Shown piece by piece: positions 22,250 to 33,404 of a DNA stretch of 64,000 nt. The notes beneath the pieces were generated by a model. That model made no database searches and was not told the origin of the DNA. It saw only the letters and a program-made list of their open reading frames with translations. Origin of the DNA: Muricea muricata. Taxonomy: Eukaryota; Cnidaria; Anthozoa; Malacalcyonacea; Plexauridae. Each line of letters starts with the position of its first letter. The first letter of the stretch is position 1. The stretch spans positions 12,070,383-12,134,382 of the forward strand of contig OY979725.1 in the NCBI GenBank assembly GCA_963855995.1, written 5' to 3'. Both the position numbers and the translations under genes were made by a program.

Positions 22250-22497
22250 TTCTGCATTTGAAGTTGTTGCATTTCAGTGTACAAAATATATTCGTGCCAA
22301 ATTCCTTGCACTGTGTTGTAATTTTTTTGTGTTTTTTTTTTTTTTGGGGGGGGGTGAGAAGGAGGTGGTAGGAATGAGATGGTTATGTAGGAGGGGGGAG
22401 ATAGGTGTTGAGATAATAATTTAGTTTGTAGCCTACATAGTTTTGTAATAATTTTGACCCCTATTCAAGGAATTTGAAGTTTAGATGGGAGATACAG

Positions 22498-22500
<3 letters not shown>
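22250..22500 (+). repeat. Direct repeat of 19942-20190, copy 2 (Harbinger empty site)
   Basis: The paralogue of 19942-20190. It preserves the sequence GAAGTTCTGCATTTGAAG without the transposon, which identifies CTG as the target trinucleotide for the right end of the Harbinger copy at 17464-19938. Confidence 0.85.

Positions 22501-22502
<2 letters not shown>

Positions 22503-22573
<71 letters not shown>
22503..22573. repeat. (TA)n microsatellite
   Basis: About 35 uninterrupted TA dinucleotides. The Ile/Tyr-only ORFs on both strands are artefacts of this repeat. Confidence 0.98.
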
Positions 22574-22576
<3 letters not shown>

Positions 22577-22626
22577 AAACCCCTCTCCAAATAAGTTTAA
22601 TAGCATTATCAATATAAATATATCAC

Positions 22627-22795
22627 AAACTAAACTTTGTAAATTCAAAATATTTTTTATTATATTCACATCCCAACGTTTCGGGGCATGCCCCTTCTTC
22701 AAGGATGAATATCATCCTTGAAGAAGGGGCATGCCCCGAAACGTTGGGATGTGAATATAATAAAAAATATTTTGAATTTACAAAGTTTAGTTTAG
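22627..22795. mobile_element. Near-perfect palindrome of Penelope-like terminal sequence
   Basis: About 169 bp that is almost perfectly self-complementary around a centre at about 22708 (GGATGAATATCATCC). Each arm carries CCCGAAACGTTGGGATG preceded by CTTGAAGAAGGGGCATG, a combination typical of Penelope-like retroelement termini, which often contain hammerhead ribozymes: GAAAC-GUU is kept, while the CUGANGA core reads CUUGAAGA. The arrangement looks like two termini head to head. Confidence 0.65.
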
Positions 22796-23222
22796 GCAAA
22801 GGGAGTGACAGAGAGGCAGTGAGGTTACATGGACGGAGACCATGATTGTGCTGACATAAATGTGGGTATATATTCATGGTATGAGCGGATATTCTTTTCT
22901 ATATTATTTTCAATGTTGTTTGACTCAACTTCTCAAGCTTTGGTCATTTAGGGAATCCCCCCTGGAAATTGTTTTTTATTAAGCTGTATTATTAAGCTGT
23001 ATTGTTTTTTATTAAGCTATTATTAAGCTCATAATATTCAATCAGTCATGTGACATTATACTATCAAGTGGGCAAAAATAGCCATTCATATTCTGGCAAG
23101 TAACCATCCTGCAGGATGCAGTGGGACTAGCCAGGGCTGTGGGCTTAGGTAAGAAGGGTAGTGGTGGAAGGGGGGCAAGTGGTTGTTTAAGGGAAATCAT
23201 TCAGTATGTTGCCTACTACGTT

Positions 23223-24013
23223 TGTGATAATTGTGGCCCATATTCAGAGAAATATAGGGTGGATTGGAGAGTGTTGGGTTGTATGCATGGGCAGGTAGGG
23301 GTGGTTAGGTTTTTACCTACCATAGTTTAATAATACTTCTGGTCTGCATCTGTCTTTCAATAATTTATTAGTCATATCACATGATATAATCACATAGGGG
23401 CTTCAGTGGTGTAGTGGTCAGACCACTCGCCTTTCACCTCTAAGGTCATCCCCAGTAAGTTGGACTCGAACCCAGTCCTCATGTGAAAAGAGTATAGTCA
23501 ACGCTCTGCTGAAAGTCGTGGGTTCTCTTCGGGTACTCCGGTTTCCTCCCACAGGGAATGTTGACAGGGTGGGATAAGTAATATGGGCCCACAGTAATTG
23601 GCTCACGCTGTTGTGGTGACCCTGCCCTTGTGGCTTAGTTAATAAAAAAAACACAGGAAATAGCAATTATATTATGACAAGCTTGTATGCAGTGCAAACC
23701 TAACTAACTGGGCTAGCTTACCAGCGTCGCTAGTCCAGGTAAAAGCGGAAAATGGGATCTTTCACTATCTGAAACTATATAAACAGAATTTCCCGTTTTG
23801 AGCAATTCACTGGAATTCTAGGAATCCTGGTTTCAGGAACTTTTCAGTAATCCATTTGTCAGTAAACACTTTTTTATATAAGATGTAAGAAAAAGTATTA
23901 AAGAATACGGATATCAAGATGAAAATTGTTACAAATATCGGGGTCTCTCGATCCTCGTTTATCCAAATTATTTATTATATCAATCAAATCTATTTCATTT
24001 TTTTTTGTGTTTA
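23223..24013 (+). repeat. Composite direct duplication, copy 1 (paired with 24061-24460)
   Basis: The order here is: G-rich unit (AGAGTGTTGGGTTGTATGCA), CTACCATAGTTTAATAATAC, CATATCACATGATATAATCA, SINE family A, then ATCCTCGTTTATCCAAATTA and TTTGTGTTTATGTACTGTAA. The same order recurs, shortened inside the SINE, at 24085-24460, so this is a local segmental duplication. Confidence 0.75.
23397..23640 (+). mobile_element. tRNA-derived SINE, family A copy 2
   Basis: Starts GGGGCTTCAGTGGTGTAGTG; the B-box region is partly deleted (AGGTCATCCCCAG). The body retains GTACTCCGGTTTCCTCCCAC and ends near TGCCCTTGTGGC followed by an A-run. Confidence 0.8.
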
Positions 24014-24060
24014 TGTACTGTAATTCACTGTACTATAATTTAATACTAATTTATAATACT

Positions 24061-24460
24061 GTAATTTGTGTTTATGTATTGTAATTCAGAGAAATATAGG
24101 GTGGAATGGAGAGTGTTGGGTTGTATGCGTGGGCAGGTGGGGGTGGTTAGGTCAGTTTTTACCTACCATAGTTTAATAATACTTCTGGTCTGCATCTGCT
24201 TTCAATAATTTATTAGTCATATCACATGATATAATCACATAGGGGCTTCGGTGGTGAAGTGGTCCGACCACTCGGCTTTCACCTCTAAGGTTCCGAGTTT
24301 GATCCCCAGTTAGTTGGACTCGAACCCAGTCCTCATGTGAAAAGAGTATAGTGAATGAAAATTGTTACAAATATCGGGGTCCCTCGATCCTCGTTTATCC
24401 AAATTATTTATTATATCAATCAAATCGATTTCATTTTTTTTTGTGTTTATGTACTGTAAT
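24061..24460 (+). repeat. Composite direct duplication, copy 2, with truncated SINE
   Basis: Repeats 23223-24013 but with the SINE truncated: its head lies at 24241-24355, starting GGGGCTTCGGTGGTGAAGTG and with an intact B box (CGAGTTTGATCCCC). It is fused after AAAAGAGTATAGTGAA directly to the GAAAATTGTTACAAATATCG segment. Confidence 0.75.
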
Positions 24461-24747
24461 GGATTACAGAAGACGTCATGGTCTGCGAAGGGCAAAAAGT
24501 CACCATATCTTCTTTTGCGCGTACTTTCTTATAGTTATTCTTTCATTTTACGAGTCATGAATTTTCCACATTTGATCTCATCACGAATTTAGGACTGGGA
24601 TCAGAGAACGGAACATTTGTGGTGATCAAAACGTAAAAGAATACCCTTTTTTATCTTGGCACGCTATGAACTGAAATCTGAATGAAAAATTGAAATGTAT
24701 TTGTTATTAAACAAGCAATAATTGTTTTCATCGTTATATTTTGTAGT

Positions 24748-24847
24748 GATATGAGAGCATTTGCACCTCACGATATGATGTCGAAGTACGTAATTCAGGA
24801 AATTAAAATTAGAAACCTTGACAAAATGGAACTTGCTAGCGAGAAAG
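24748..24847 (+). other. Candidate orphan exon, unassigned
   Basis: Between an acceptor-like ATATTTTGTAG and a donor-like GAAAG/GTATGA, one frame is open and gives MRAFAPHDMMSKYVIQEIKI followed by RNLDKMELASEKG. I do not recognise the product. It lies 10.5 kb downstream of CASD1 on the same strand, but joining it to the alternative CASD1 donor at 14252 gives an immediate stop, so it is not a CASD1 exon by that route. Could be a non-coding coincidence. Confidence 0.2.
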
Positions 24848-24849
24848 GT

Positions 24850-25660
24850 ATGAAGTCTGAATATAGTGTGTCTTAATAGGTCCTTCTTGTAATTACGTCA
24901 CAACTATGTGGAAAGCGAGGCAGTGGTACTGCTGACTATTGGTGGGTCTGCCAGCCTTGTTGTTACCTGGGGATGACGTAATTAATAGAAAGGTCTTTTA
25001 CGTGTTTGGAATTATGTAAAATGTTACTAACCTTTGATAAAAAGACAGATTTGGCTCCTGAGTACTATAGGTATATCGACATTATTATTATTACAAATAT
25101 CAAAACTATAACAGATGAAAAGAAACTGAGACATGTTGAAATTAAATATTCTTGTGGTAAAACGAGGTCAAAATTGGCGATATTTTCTAGTGTACATAGA
25201 GGGGGTGGTGTGAAGTGGGTTTTTTAAAATCTGGTCGTCTTAGTGATTTGCCTATTAAAAATGTGACTGTACCGTTTACCAAGCTCCTCATGCGGAAAGT
25301 CGCGCTATGCATTGATAAAATATACCAAGAAAAAAGTACTTCAATAGACCATACCCATAATGACGTCATTTAGTAGTTAAGCATGTAAAACTATTTAAAT
25401 GTGCCAATATAATTGAATGGTTTAAGTAACAAAAAGATTATTTGTGAAACAAATATGTTAAATTATTTGTTTCATTTAATGTCCTGGACAAATAAGGACC
25501 TAAAAAATTAACAATATTGCCATATTTAAGTAGTTTTACTCGCTTAACTACTAAATGACGTCATTATGGGTAAGGTCTATTGTTTGATGTGTAAAAAGAC
25601 GGTGCCAAAGTTAGCGGAGATGATATTCATAAAAGCTATAAAGTGAATAATTGTTTGCAT
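24850..25660. other. Stretch with inverted repeat around 25230-25590
   Basis: No gene recognised. ATGACGTCATTTAGTAGTTA near 25361 and TAACTACTAAATGACGTCAT near 25545 are complementary; the outer words AATAGACCATACCC and GGGTAAGGTCTATT extend the arms. The inner part has AATTATTTGTTTCA-type dyads. This is a foldback MITE of about 240 bp (25345-25582). Confidence 0.65.
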
Positions 25661-25674
25661 GTTGATTAAAAGTC

Positions 25675-25812
25675 ACAGCATAATTTTGTGGAAACACTGC
25701 GTAAATCTATTAGTCGCAATAATGTATTAGTACTGATGAAGATCTGAGCTTAGGGATCGAAAGCTTTTCAATAATAAGTTTTCGTGCTGTTACCACAAAA
25801 CTAATAAAACTG
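25675..25812 (+). mobile_element. Penelope-like terminal fragment with hammerhead-like core
   Basis: It starts CATAATTTTGTGGAAACAC and ends ACCACAAAACTAATAAAAC. In the middle, CTGATGA (25733-25739) is followed by GATC-loop-GATC (25741-25744 with 25755-25758) and GAAA (25759-25762), the conserved core order of a hammerhead ribozyme. Stems I and III are not convincing by eye. Family member of 2450-2601. Confidence 0.5.
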
Positions 25813-25814
25813 TT

Positions 25815-26190
25815 ATTTTTCAAAGCATTAAAAACGAGTACAAAACAAGTGAAAACGGGTGTCATTTTCCCATCATCTTTCGCTCCAACTTATGTTACTT
25901 TTCTTTCAGGTGCAAGTATTTAGCTGAGCAATTGTTTTGGAGGTTTACTTTCTCTGTACGCATTGATTTTTCGTCCTAAAATATTTTAGATAAGTGCATG
26001 TTTTGAAGGCATTAAGTACTGGAACCCTGGGTCCCGGGCTCGTCAGATATTTAGGGTTAGAGGTAATAATAAAAAACATAAATGCATGATATAATAATAA
26101 AATAATAGCTAATCATGAACGGACAGCGAACAATAAAGAAAGACATACGATTCTTTAGAAGATTCTTATCAATGGTTTGAAGATGTCAAT
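25815..26190. other. Unassigned AT-rich stretch
   Basis: No ORF with a recognisable product and no obvious repeat. GGGTCCCGGGCTCGTCAG at about 26030 is the only GC-rich island. Confidence 0.5.
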
Positions 26191-27120
26191 TAATTTCTTC
26201 GCTACTCGTTGGAAATTACCATCCATCAAGACGTATATCTGATTACCAAATGATTGCTTAACGTTACCATTATTGTTGCTGAAAGTCGTTTCTAAAGTCA
26301 TAATTTAAAGTACACTTTTCCCGCATGATCAATAGTTTTTTATGGATTCATCGTTTTCTTCCTGATTTTGGACAAGTCAGTCAGAATTTTCATACGCAAA
26401 CAATCATCTGCTATTTTGCTGTATCAATAATTCGCTAAAGTGGTTTACAACATTTTCCCTTTCTTCCGTATTAGCCGCGTCCTGACCCTTTCGTTAATTT
26501 CTTGTTCCTTTCTGAACGGCTGCTTTCTTCTCTCAAACACATGAAATTACCATGTAGCAACACGTAATCTGGTTACCAAGTGATTACTTTACCTTGTCAC
26601 ATTTATTACCGCAATTTGTCTCTAAATTCCAAAATTAATTTTCCCAATCGATGGTTCCTGAATTCCTTCCTTTGTAACCGCGGTCAGTTAGAGTTTCCAT
26701 ACTTTGACAATCATCTCCTATTTTACCATTTGCTTTACCAATAACTCTCCAAATTCTATTGTGGTATGATTGAAAGATGTCAAATTATCTTCGCTACACC
26801 AAAGGTTACCAAAGGATTCCCAAAGGTTACCAAAGGATTACTTCATGTTACCATATCTGTTACCGCAATTCGTCTCTCATTCTGATCAATGGTTCTTGAA
26901 TTAAAATACAATCTTATTTATTTATCATTTTCTTCCTGATTTTAAACCAGCCAGTCAGCGTTTTCCATACTCAGACAATAATGACTTATTTTCCCATTTT
27001 TTGCCAATAATTCGTTAAATTCAGCAGTGGTTCATCATCCTTTCACAGTTTCACTATCTTCTTTATTACTGCGTCCTATTTGTCAACAACGTCCCATATT
27101 ATCCTTTACCGACACCTTGT
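26190..27120. repeat. Degenerate ~300-bp tandem repeats (TTACCAAATGATT...CGTTTTCTTCCTGATTTT)
   Basis: Three diverged units share, in order: a GGTTACCAA-type stretch, GTTACCATTATTGTT-like words, GTCTCTAAATTC, GATCAATGGTTC, TTTTCTTCCTGATTTT, GTCAGTCAGAATTTTC, ACAATCATCTGCTATTTT, CAATAATTCG. Spacing is about 280-320 bp. No coding potential. Confidence 0.65.
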
Positions 27121-27460
27121 TTCTTTCAACTCTAAACTCGTACTTCCTCAGTTGTACTATGATCTACCTGTGATTACATCCGTCATTATCGTTGTATTGA
27201 TTGTTTGAATGCATCCTGGCTTTTTCTCTTTAAGAATAAAGAACTTGATGAATTTATGTTTCAATATATTCTCACTTCTACTTCTAAGATTTTCGATTTT
27301 CGAGATCTTTTATAGGACCAAAAATATTTTTACATATGGTTATATGAAAAAGTGATGTGCAGTATATTTTGTTGTTTATCGTTGTTGTATATTGTATATT
27401 GCGCTACGCTGCGTCTGCGCTACCGTTCCATTGGCTTGTGTGGTGGTTGGTGTGGTTATG
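27120..27460. other. Unassigned stretch between repeat fields
   Basis: Nothing recognisable. CTTGTTCTTTCAACTC near 27118 resembles CCTTGTTCTTTCAAATTC near 27985, so it may belong to an older, larger duplication. Confidence 0.5.
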
Positions 27461-27461
27461 G

Positions 27462-27698
27462 TTTCATGTCTCGCTGTTTTAATGATACGGTCGTGAATTC
27501 AGGCCATTTTCCATTTTGATCTATTTGCATGTACGGGCGAAGCCTGCGTTGTTTTGATGCCCGCACTAGGCGTGGTAGATATTCATAGCTCGCTCCGCAC
27601 ATGCGGCAAAGCGATCGTAATGGAAAATGGCCTTTAGCTAGCTCAGACAGGCAGGTAGGCAGGCAGGTTTTTAATAATAAAACAGCGAGACATGAGGG
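27462..27698. mobile_element. Small inverted-repeat element (TCATGTCTCGCTGTTTTAA arms)
   Basis: Outer arms TTTCATGTCTCGCTGTTTTA and its complement near 27681-27698. Inner arms AGGCCATTTTCCATT near 27501 and AATGGAAAATGGCC near 27619. A GCAGGTAGGCAGGCAGGT microsatellite lies in the right half. The 89-codon minus-strand ORF covering it is not supported as a gene. Confidence 0.7.
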
Positions 27699-28084
27699 AT
27701 GAGGTTGTGGATGGGGTGACGTCACGGATTCACACTTACCCTGCGCGCGCTTGCGATCGTATTGTGTTGTGTTGTCATGTCTTCGTATTGTAACTGTCCT
27801 TTACAGCACTTTGTCATATACAATCATATGCACAAAATTATTTTTGGAATTTAAAGGTTTGCTTCGAGTACTCTGGCTTGCTTTATTGACTTAAGAGAAC
27901 ACAGACCTCCCGTTCTTCCCTTCATTTTCTTTTGAACGTTTTCATGTCTTACTGGTAGCCTTGATGATATTCTGTCACTGATACCTTGTTCTTTCAAATT
28001 CGGGCCCTGCCTTCAGTTGTATTCCAATCTATATGATCTTTGTTCACTTAACTCTTCTAGTACGTGTTTGCTTTAAAATTATCA

Positions 28085-30245
28085 AACTTGGCTATGGAGC
28101 AAACTTGGTTGATAGAAGGTTGATTATGAGAGGGAAAACATTGGAAAAAAATATGATTATGAGAAGATGTCTGATAAACATTGGAAACATTAGTGAAGGA
28201 ATGCGATAATGAGCAAATGCGATAATTAAGCAAGAAGATAACAAGATGGAAGATTGATTGTAAGAGAAAAAGATTTGAAGAAAATTAGAATCATAAGAAG
28301 ATACTGTCTGATGAACATTTGAAACATTAGTGAAGGAATGTGATAATGAGCAAATTGATAATCAATGATAATTAAGCAAGACGATAACAAGATGGGAGAT
28401 TGATTTAAAGAGGGAAAACATTTGAAGAAAATTAGAATCATGAGATGAATCTGTTGAACATGGAAACATTAATGGAGGAATGGCAATTAAAATGGGTACT
28501 CCGGCTTCCATTATAAATAAATATCTAAATTTTCTTTTCTTCATTTGCCTTTGATTATTTACGTTTTCTTATCTCGTTAGTAAGTACGTGACATGATATT
28601 CCTTTACTTCATTCTTAAATTCTGATTATCAAACCCAACTACGGAGCAAAACGATAACAATTGTGGAAGATTGATTGTGAGAGGAAAATATTTGAAGAAA
28701 ATTAATATGACGAAAAGGGTGCTACATGAACACTGGAAATACTAATGAAGGATTGACAATAAAGATGGAACATTTCATGTAACAGACAATAGCGATCGGA
28801 CAGCTGATAATTTTAGATATGTAAATATTTTAATAAATAGTAAATAGTTAAGTAATAATAATAGTCAACAGTTACGTCCACGCATCAAACGTTACTATGG
28901 AACAAACGATAATAATGGAAAATTGATTTTGAGAGGGAAAAGGATCATGAGAAGATAATGCCTGATGCACATTGGAAACATTAATGACGGAATGGCAATT
29001 TCGCTTTCTTATCTCGTTGGTAACTACGTGAAATGTTATTCCATTTTTCATCTACTAAGTACCTTCTGTATAGTTTCTTTGTACTTCGAAATGGTTTTCA
29101 AACTTAACTATGGAGCAAAATGATTAAAAATTTGGAAGACTGTTTGTGAGAGGAAAACATTTGAAGAAAATTAGGATCATGAGAAGAGCGTGTATTGAAC
29201 ATTGGAAATACTAATGAAGGAATGACAATAAAAGTGGACCATTTCATATTAACTCTTTACGGAACTTTAAAATTGTGGAAGAGACAATAGCGGCGGACAG
29301 CTGATAAACTTTAGATAGTATAATAATGATTAAACATATGTAAATATTTTAATAAATAGTAAATAAGTTTTGAAGTCCACGCATCAAACATTACTATGGA
29401 GCAAACGTTAATAATGGAAGATTGATTGTGAGAGGGAAAATTTAAAGAAAATTTGGACCATTTGAAGATAATGCCTGATGAACATTGGAGACATTAATGA
29501 AGGATTGCAATTAAAATGGATACTGCGCCTTCCAGTATAAATGAATATCTAAATTTTCTTTTTTTTTTTTCATTTTCCTTTGGTTATTTACGCTTTCTTA
29601 TCTCGTTGGTAACTACGTGACATGGTATTCCATTTTTCCTGTACTAAGTACCTTCTGTATAGTTTCTTTGTACTTCGAAATGGTTGTCAAACTTAGCTAT
29701 GGAGGAGAACGATTACAATTATAGAAGACTGTTTGTGAGAGGAAAACATTTGAAGAAAATTAATATCATGGGAAGAATCAGTTTAAACATTGGAAACATT
29801 AATGAAGCAATGTCAATTAAAACTGGTACTCCAGTCTCCACTATAAATGAATATTTAAATTTTCTTTTCTTTATTTTCCTCATAATATTTACGTTTTCTT
29901 ATCTCGTTGATAGCTGTGTAACACGATATTCCTTTGCACAATTCTTCTTCTAAATACCCGCTTTAGAGTTTATTTGAATTTCGAGTTGATTATCCCTTAC
30001 TATGGAGCAATACAATTACAAATACGGAAGATTGATAGCGAGAGGACAACATTTGAAGAAAATTAATATCATGAGAAGATAATATTCGATGAACATTATT
30101 AACGAAAAAATGACAATCAAAATGAGACATTTCAAAATGACTCTATATAACATGGCAACCGTGGAACAGACAACAGCAATCGGACAGCTGATAAATTTTC
30201 TATAGTTTATTATTAAATTAAATATATTAAACCAGTTTTTAAGGC
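28085..30245 (+). repeat. Degenerate ~210-305-bp tandem repeat field (GGAGCAAA...GAGGAAAACATTTGAAG)
   Basis: At least seven units begin near 28095, 28641, 28899, 29109, 29396, 29697 and 30001. Each contains TATGGAGCAAA, ATTGATTGTGAGAGG, AAACATTTGAAGAAAATTA, ATCATGAGAAGAT, TGAACATTGGAAACATTAATG, and in the longer units TTTACGTTTTCTTATCTCGTTGG. The unevenly spaced units have internal deletions. Short ORFs (for example 29684-29953) are translated repeat. Confidence 0.8.
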
Positions 30246-30345
30246 CATCCATCCCATCGCTCTTGCCTTTCCGTTGCTTAATGCTTTCAGTTAGCATATA
30301 TAATTTCGATTTCATGCATGATCTAAAACGTGTACGGGGAGGAAA

Positions 30346-30915
30346 ATCGTCAAAACGAGAGCCAGATGCTCGGTCACCAGTGCCAGATGACCAGATGTCA
30401 GGCGACTAGTGCCAGATGTCAGGCGACCAGTGCCAGATGTCAGATGACCAGTTCCAGATGACCAGATGTCAGATGACCAGTTCCAGATTCCAGACGACCA
30501 GTGCCAGCTGTCAGACGACCAGTGCCAGATGACCAGATGCCAGACGACCAGGGCAGATGACCAGATGTCAGACGACCAGTGCCAGATGACCAGACGACCA
30601 GTGCCAGATGCCAGATGACCAGGGCAGATGACCAGATGTCAGACGACCAGTGCCAGACTGATGCCAGACGACCAGTGCCAGCTGTCAGACGACCAGTGCC
30701 AGATGACCAGATGCCAGACGACCAGTGCCAGATGACCAGATGTAAGACGACCAGTGCCAGATGACCAGATTCCAGACAGCAAGTTCCAGATGTCAGACGA
30801 CCAGGGAAGATAACCAGATGTCAGACGACCAGTACCAGACGACTAGATGCCAGACGTACAGTACCAGATGACCAAATGCCAGATAAGCAGTGCCAGATGA
30901 CCAGATGCCTGACGA
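30346..30915 (+). repeat. CCAGATG/CCAGTG minisatellite
   Basis: About 570 bp built from 10-13 bp words such as GCCAGATGACCAGATGTC and AGACGACCAGTGCC in irregular order. GC content is clearly higher than the surroundings. The ORF covering 30579-30764 is translated repeat (DDQ-rich). Confidence 0.92.
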
Positions 30916-30919
30916 ATGA

Positions 30920-32890
30920 CAACAAGGTGACACAAATGGTAAAAGGTAATTAGTATAGAATCCTGGTGGTCAGAATTAAAGTTGAATAACTAAGCTGAAT
31001 TTAAGTGGATTTTGTCTGGAAAACGGTTAGATTAAGTTAGTCATTAATGTCTTTCGTCGAGAGCAACCGGTTAAAGAATCGGATATAAGTCTATGATATT
31101 TATTAACTTTCCGACAAAGGGCCTTGAAGGGCTTTCGCTTAAAGCGCTCGAAACGGAGTTGTATAAAGGTTTTATGTTATGGAGGCTGCATAATATTCGA
31201 TTACAAAACTAATATATGCTGCTCATTAGATATTAGTTCAGACAATTGGCAAAATTTAGGGGTTGTGCTTGAAGCAACTGGAGGAAAGAGAGTTTTTCTC
31301 TATTTCCTAAGGTTCTCTTCCAGGCAACCGTGCTCAACCACCAGGATTTGCCTGCTTTAACATAGGTTATTATGATTATAGTGCATGATTTACCACAGTA
31401 TGTACATGTGTTGAAGTCATTCAGTAACATTACTCAGGAATGTCTCGAGTGATATAAGATGGAAGTAATTCAGGCTTGGTAAAAATTAAATAAGAAATGT
31501 GAGAAATACATGCATAGTTATACTCCTCATCAAATTAGGTCATTACACACTAGGACGTAATGTTAATTAATAACCTGTAATAAATGCACGACATACGTAC
31601 ATTCTTGCATAAATCATGTTAAAAACAGTCACATAAATATGCATTGCTACTCTTAAAATGCACGTATCAAGAACATATAGTGATGATGTAAAATGAAATA
31701 ACAAAATGAAAATGCACGCGCAGAAACCAAGCCTGGTAGAAAAGAAAGGACTATTGAAATGATATAGAGGAGTGAATGGCAAACATGGCGGATTTTGATG
31801 AATAAAAAAGTAAAACAGCAATGACTGCGCGGCATCCATGAACTTCTATATATTAACATTTCAATAACGACAAAGGTCGCTTATATTGAATTTGATATAT
31901 GCTGATATTCTGTCGTAGGTTTTTATATTTGGCATTATAAACCCTTCAAACAAGTTTAAGCTATCATTTTGATTTTGTGCTCTCCTTGCTTGTATGAATT
32001 TGATTATAACTGAAAAAATTGCATTACTAAAATGAACATGACATTATAATCTGATTAAAAAATCAACGCCATCACTGGCAAAAAAATAGTAGGATTAAAC
32101 TTATGAAGGGTTTATAAGGTTTGTTGGAGATAAGGTCATAGACTGGCTGTTGGTATATAATTTTAGAAAACGTTAACGAAATACCTCTTATATTTCAATC
32201 CAGTTGATTCATTTTGTATTCTTTTTGAGAAAATTCGAATCAAACTTGACAAATTCAGAAACAACAAAACCCAACAAGAAAGATACCTAACCTTATTTTG
32301 TTACAAAAAGAGTCAGAAATGCATGATATCATTTTACTTTGGCAAGCAATGTCTCATATGATATGACCTCATTAGACAAATCTCCTCAAACCGAAAAATT
32401 CCTTGAGCATGACTACGTTACTGACTGACTTACATGTCCATACGTTAATGACTGATGAACAATTTAAATCATTACTTGCGTTCGGTCTGTATATTTAATC
32501 ACTTTCAGGATTGCTGAAAGGGTAAAAAAATTAAACGCAAGCGTACGTTCAATGAACGTATGGGGTCAACAGGTAAAAAGGGAATTGAAATTAAGATGAA
32601 CAACAAGGGTCTGAAAGGGTAGAATGGGCATAAAACAAGGTGCATGAAAAAAGGTGTACATCAATAGTTTAATAATGAATGGAGGAGCTTCTGATTGAGA
32701 AAAATGGAACTACCTGAAAATGAATGTAAAAGCTTCTGAGAAAAGGTCCTTTGTCGGGAAGTTACAGGTAGTTGTATGTTTCTCAATCAAGTATAGCTTT
32801 CTTTTTATTGCGGCTAATTACACCTTTCAGAAGAATCTTGGTGGTGAGGGTTAAAGCTGAGTAATGTCAACACGACTTAAGCAGTTCAAT
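30920..32890. other. Gene-poor AT-rich region
   Basis: No recognisable gene. An inverted pair links CTTTCCGACAAAGGGCC near 31107 with GGTCCTTTGTCGGGAAG near 32744, bracketing about 1.65 kb; this could be the ends of a degraded transposon. GGGCTTTCGCTTAAAGCGCTCGAAAC near 31130 is a Penelope-like word (hairpin followed by CGAAAC). Confidence 0.5.
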
Positions 32891-32892
32891 TT

Positions 32893-33297
32893 TTACCACC
32901 AAATTTTCATTAGAATTACAAAGAGCATACCATTTCGTTGATGAACAATTTTGAAAGAGCAAATTACGTTACTCAGCTTTAATCTTAAGCTTATTTTGAT
33001 TTTTGAACAAAAATGCATGTTAGCAGTGCATGAATTAGGAGTGCATGTTATAATGTAAGCGGTACAAATGGTACCTAGGTTAAGTTTCAGGTACGCGAGT
33101 GTTGGACACAGAAGGATTGGTGGACGTCTTTTTTGGTAACGTATATGGGCCCGGGTGGGGGCCCCAACCCTTAAGTCCCAATTCGGTCGGGTACTAACAT
33201 TGCCTTTCAGGTTTCGACAACGACAGTTCATCGTCAGGTGATCAGAATCGAAAAATACTAAGAGATCAGTTAGGATTTTTATAACTATAAAATACAT
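32893..33297 (-). other. 134-codon ORF, probably repeat-derived
   Basis: This is the longest open frame in the window. It reads through a Penelope-like word (CTGACGATGAACTGTCGTTG then GTCGAAACC, minus strand, about 33205-33240) and contains no domain I recognise. Its amino-acid make-up (Cys-, Ile- and Thr-rich) and lack of splice context argue against a gene. I record it because a reader would otherwise find it as the best ORF. Confidence 0.25.
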
Positions 33298-33404
33298 GAC
33301 TTAAAAAACTATGTATGGTCGGTTTCTATTTAGTCGAAACTTTCGTGTTTACGGCGACCGTTAGAACTAAATCGAAACCAGGCTACATTGCACACACCAC
33401 CAAG

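Noticed and set aside
22485-22721. ORFs rich in Ile-Tyr on both strands
   Set aside because: They are translations of the (TA)n microsatellite.
24748-24847. A 23rd CASD1 exon spliced from the alternative donor at 14252
   Set aside because: The junction gives GTG ATA TGA, an immediate stop. The unspliced end DKGKVR aligns with the vertebrate C-terminus, so CASD1 ends at 14266.
27456-27725. 89-codon minus-strand ORF
   Set aside because: It spans a small inverted-repeat element and a GCAG microsatellite; no domain and no splice context.
29684-29953. 89-codon ORF with a C-terminal hydrophobic segment
   Set aside because: It lies within the degenerate tandem field, and the other units do not keep the frame.
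30579-30764. DDQ-rich ORF as a repeat protein
   Set aside because: It is the minisatellite read in one frame; no start context and no conservation of unit length in codons.
32893-33297. 134-codon minus-strand ORF, the longest in the window, as a gene
   Set aside because: It reads through a Penelope-like repeat word, has no recognisable domain and no splice or start context; kept only as a low-confidence note.
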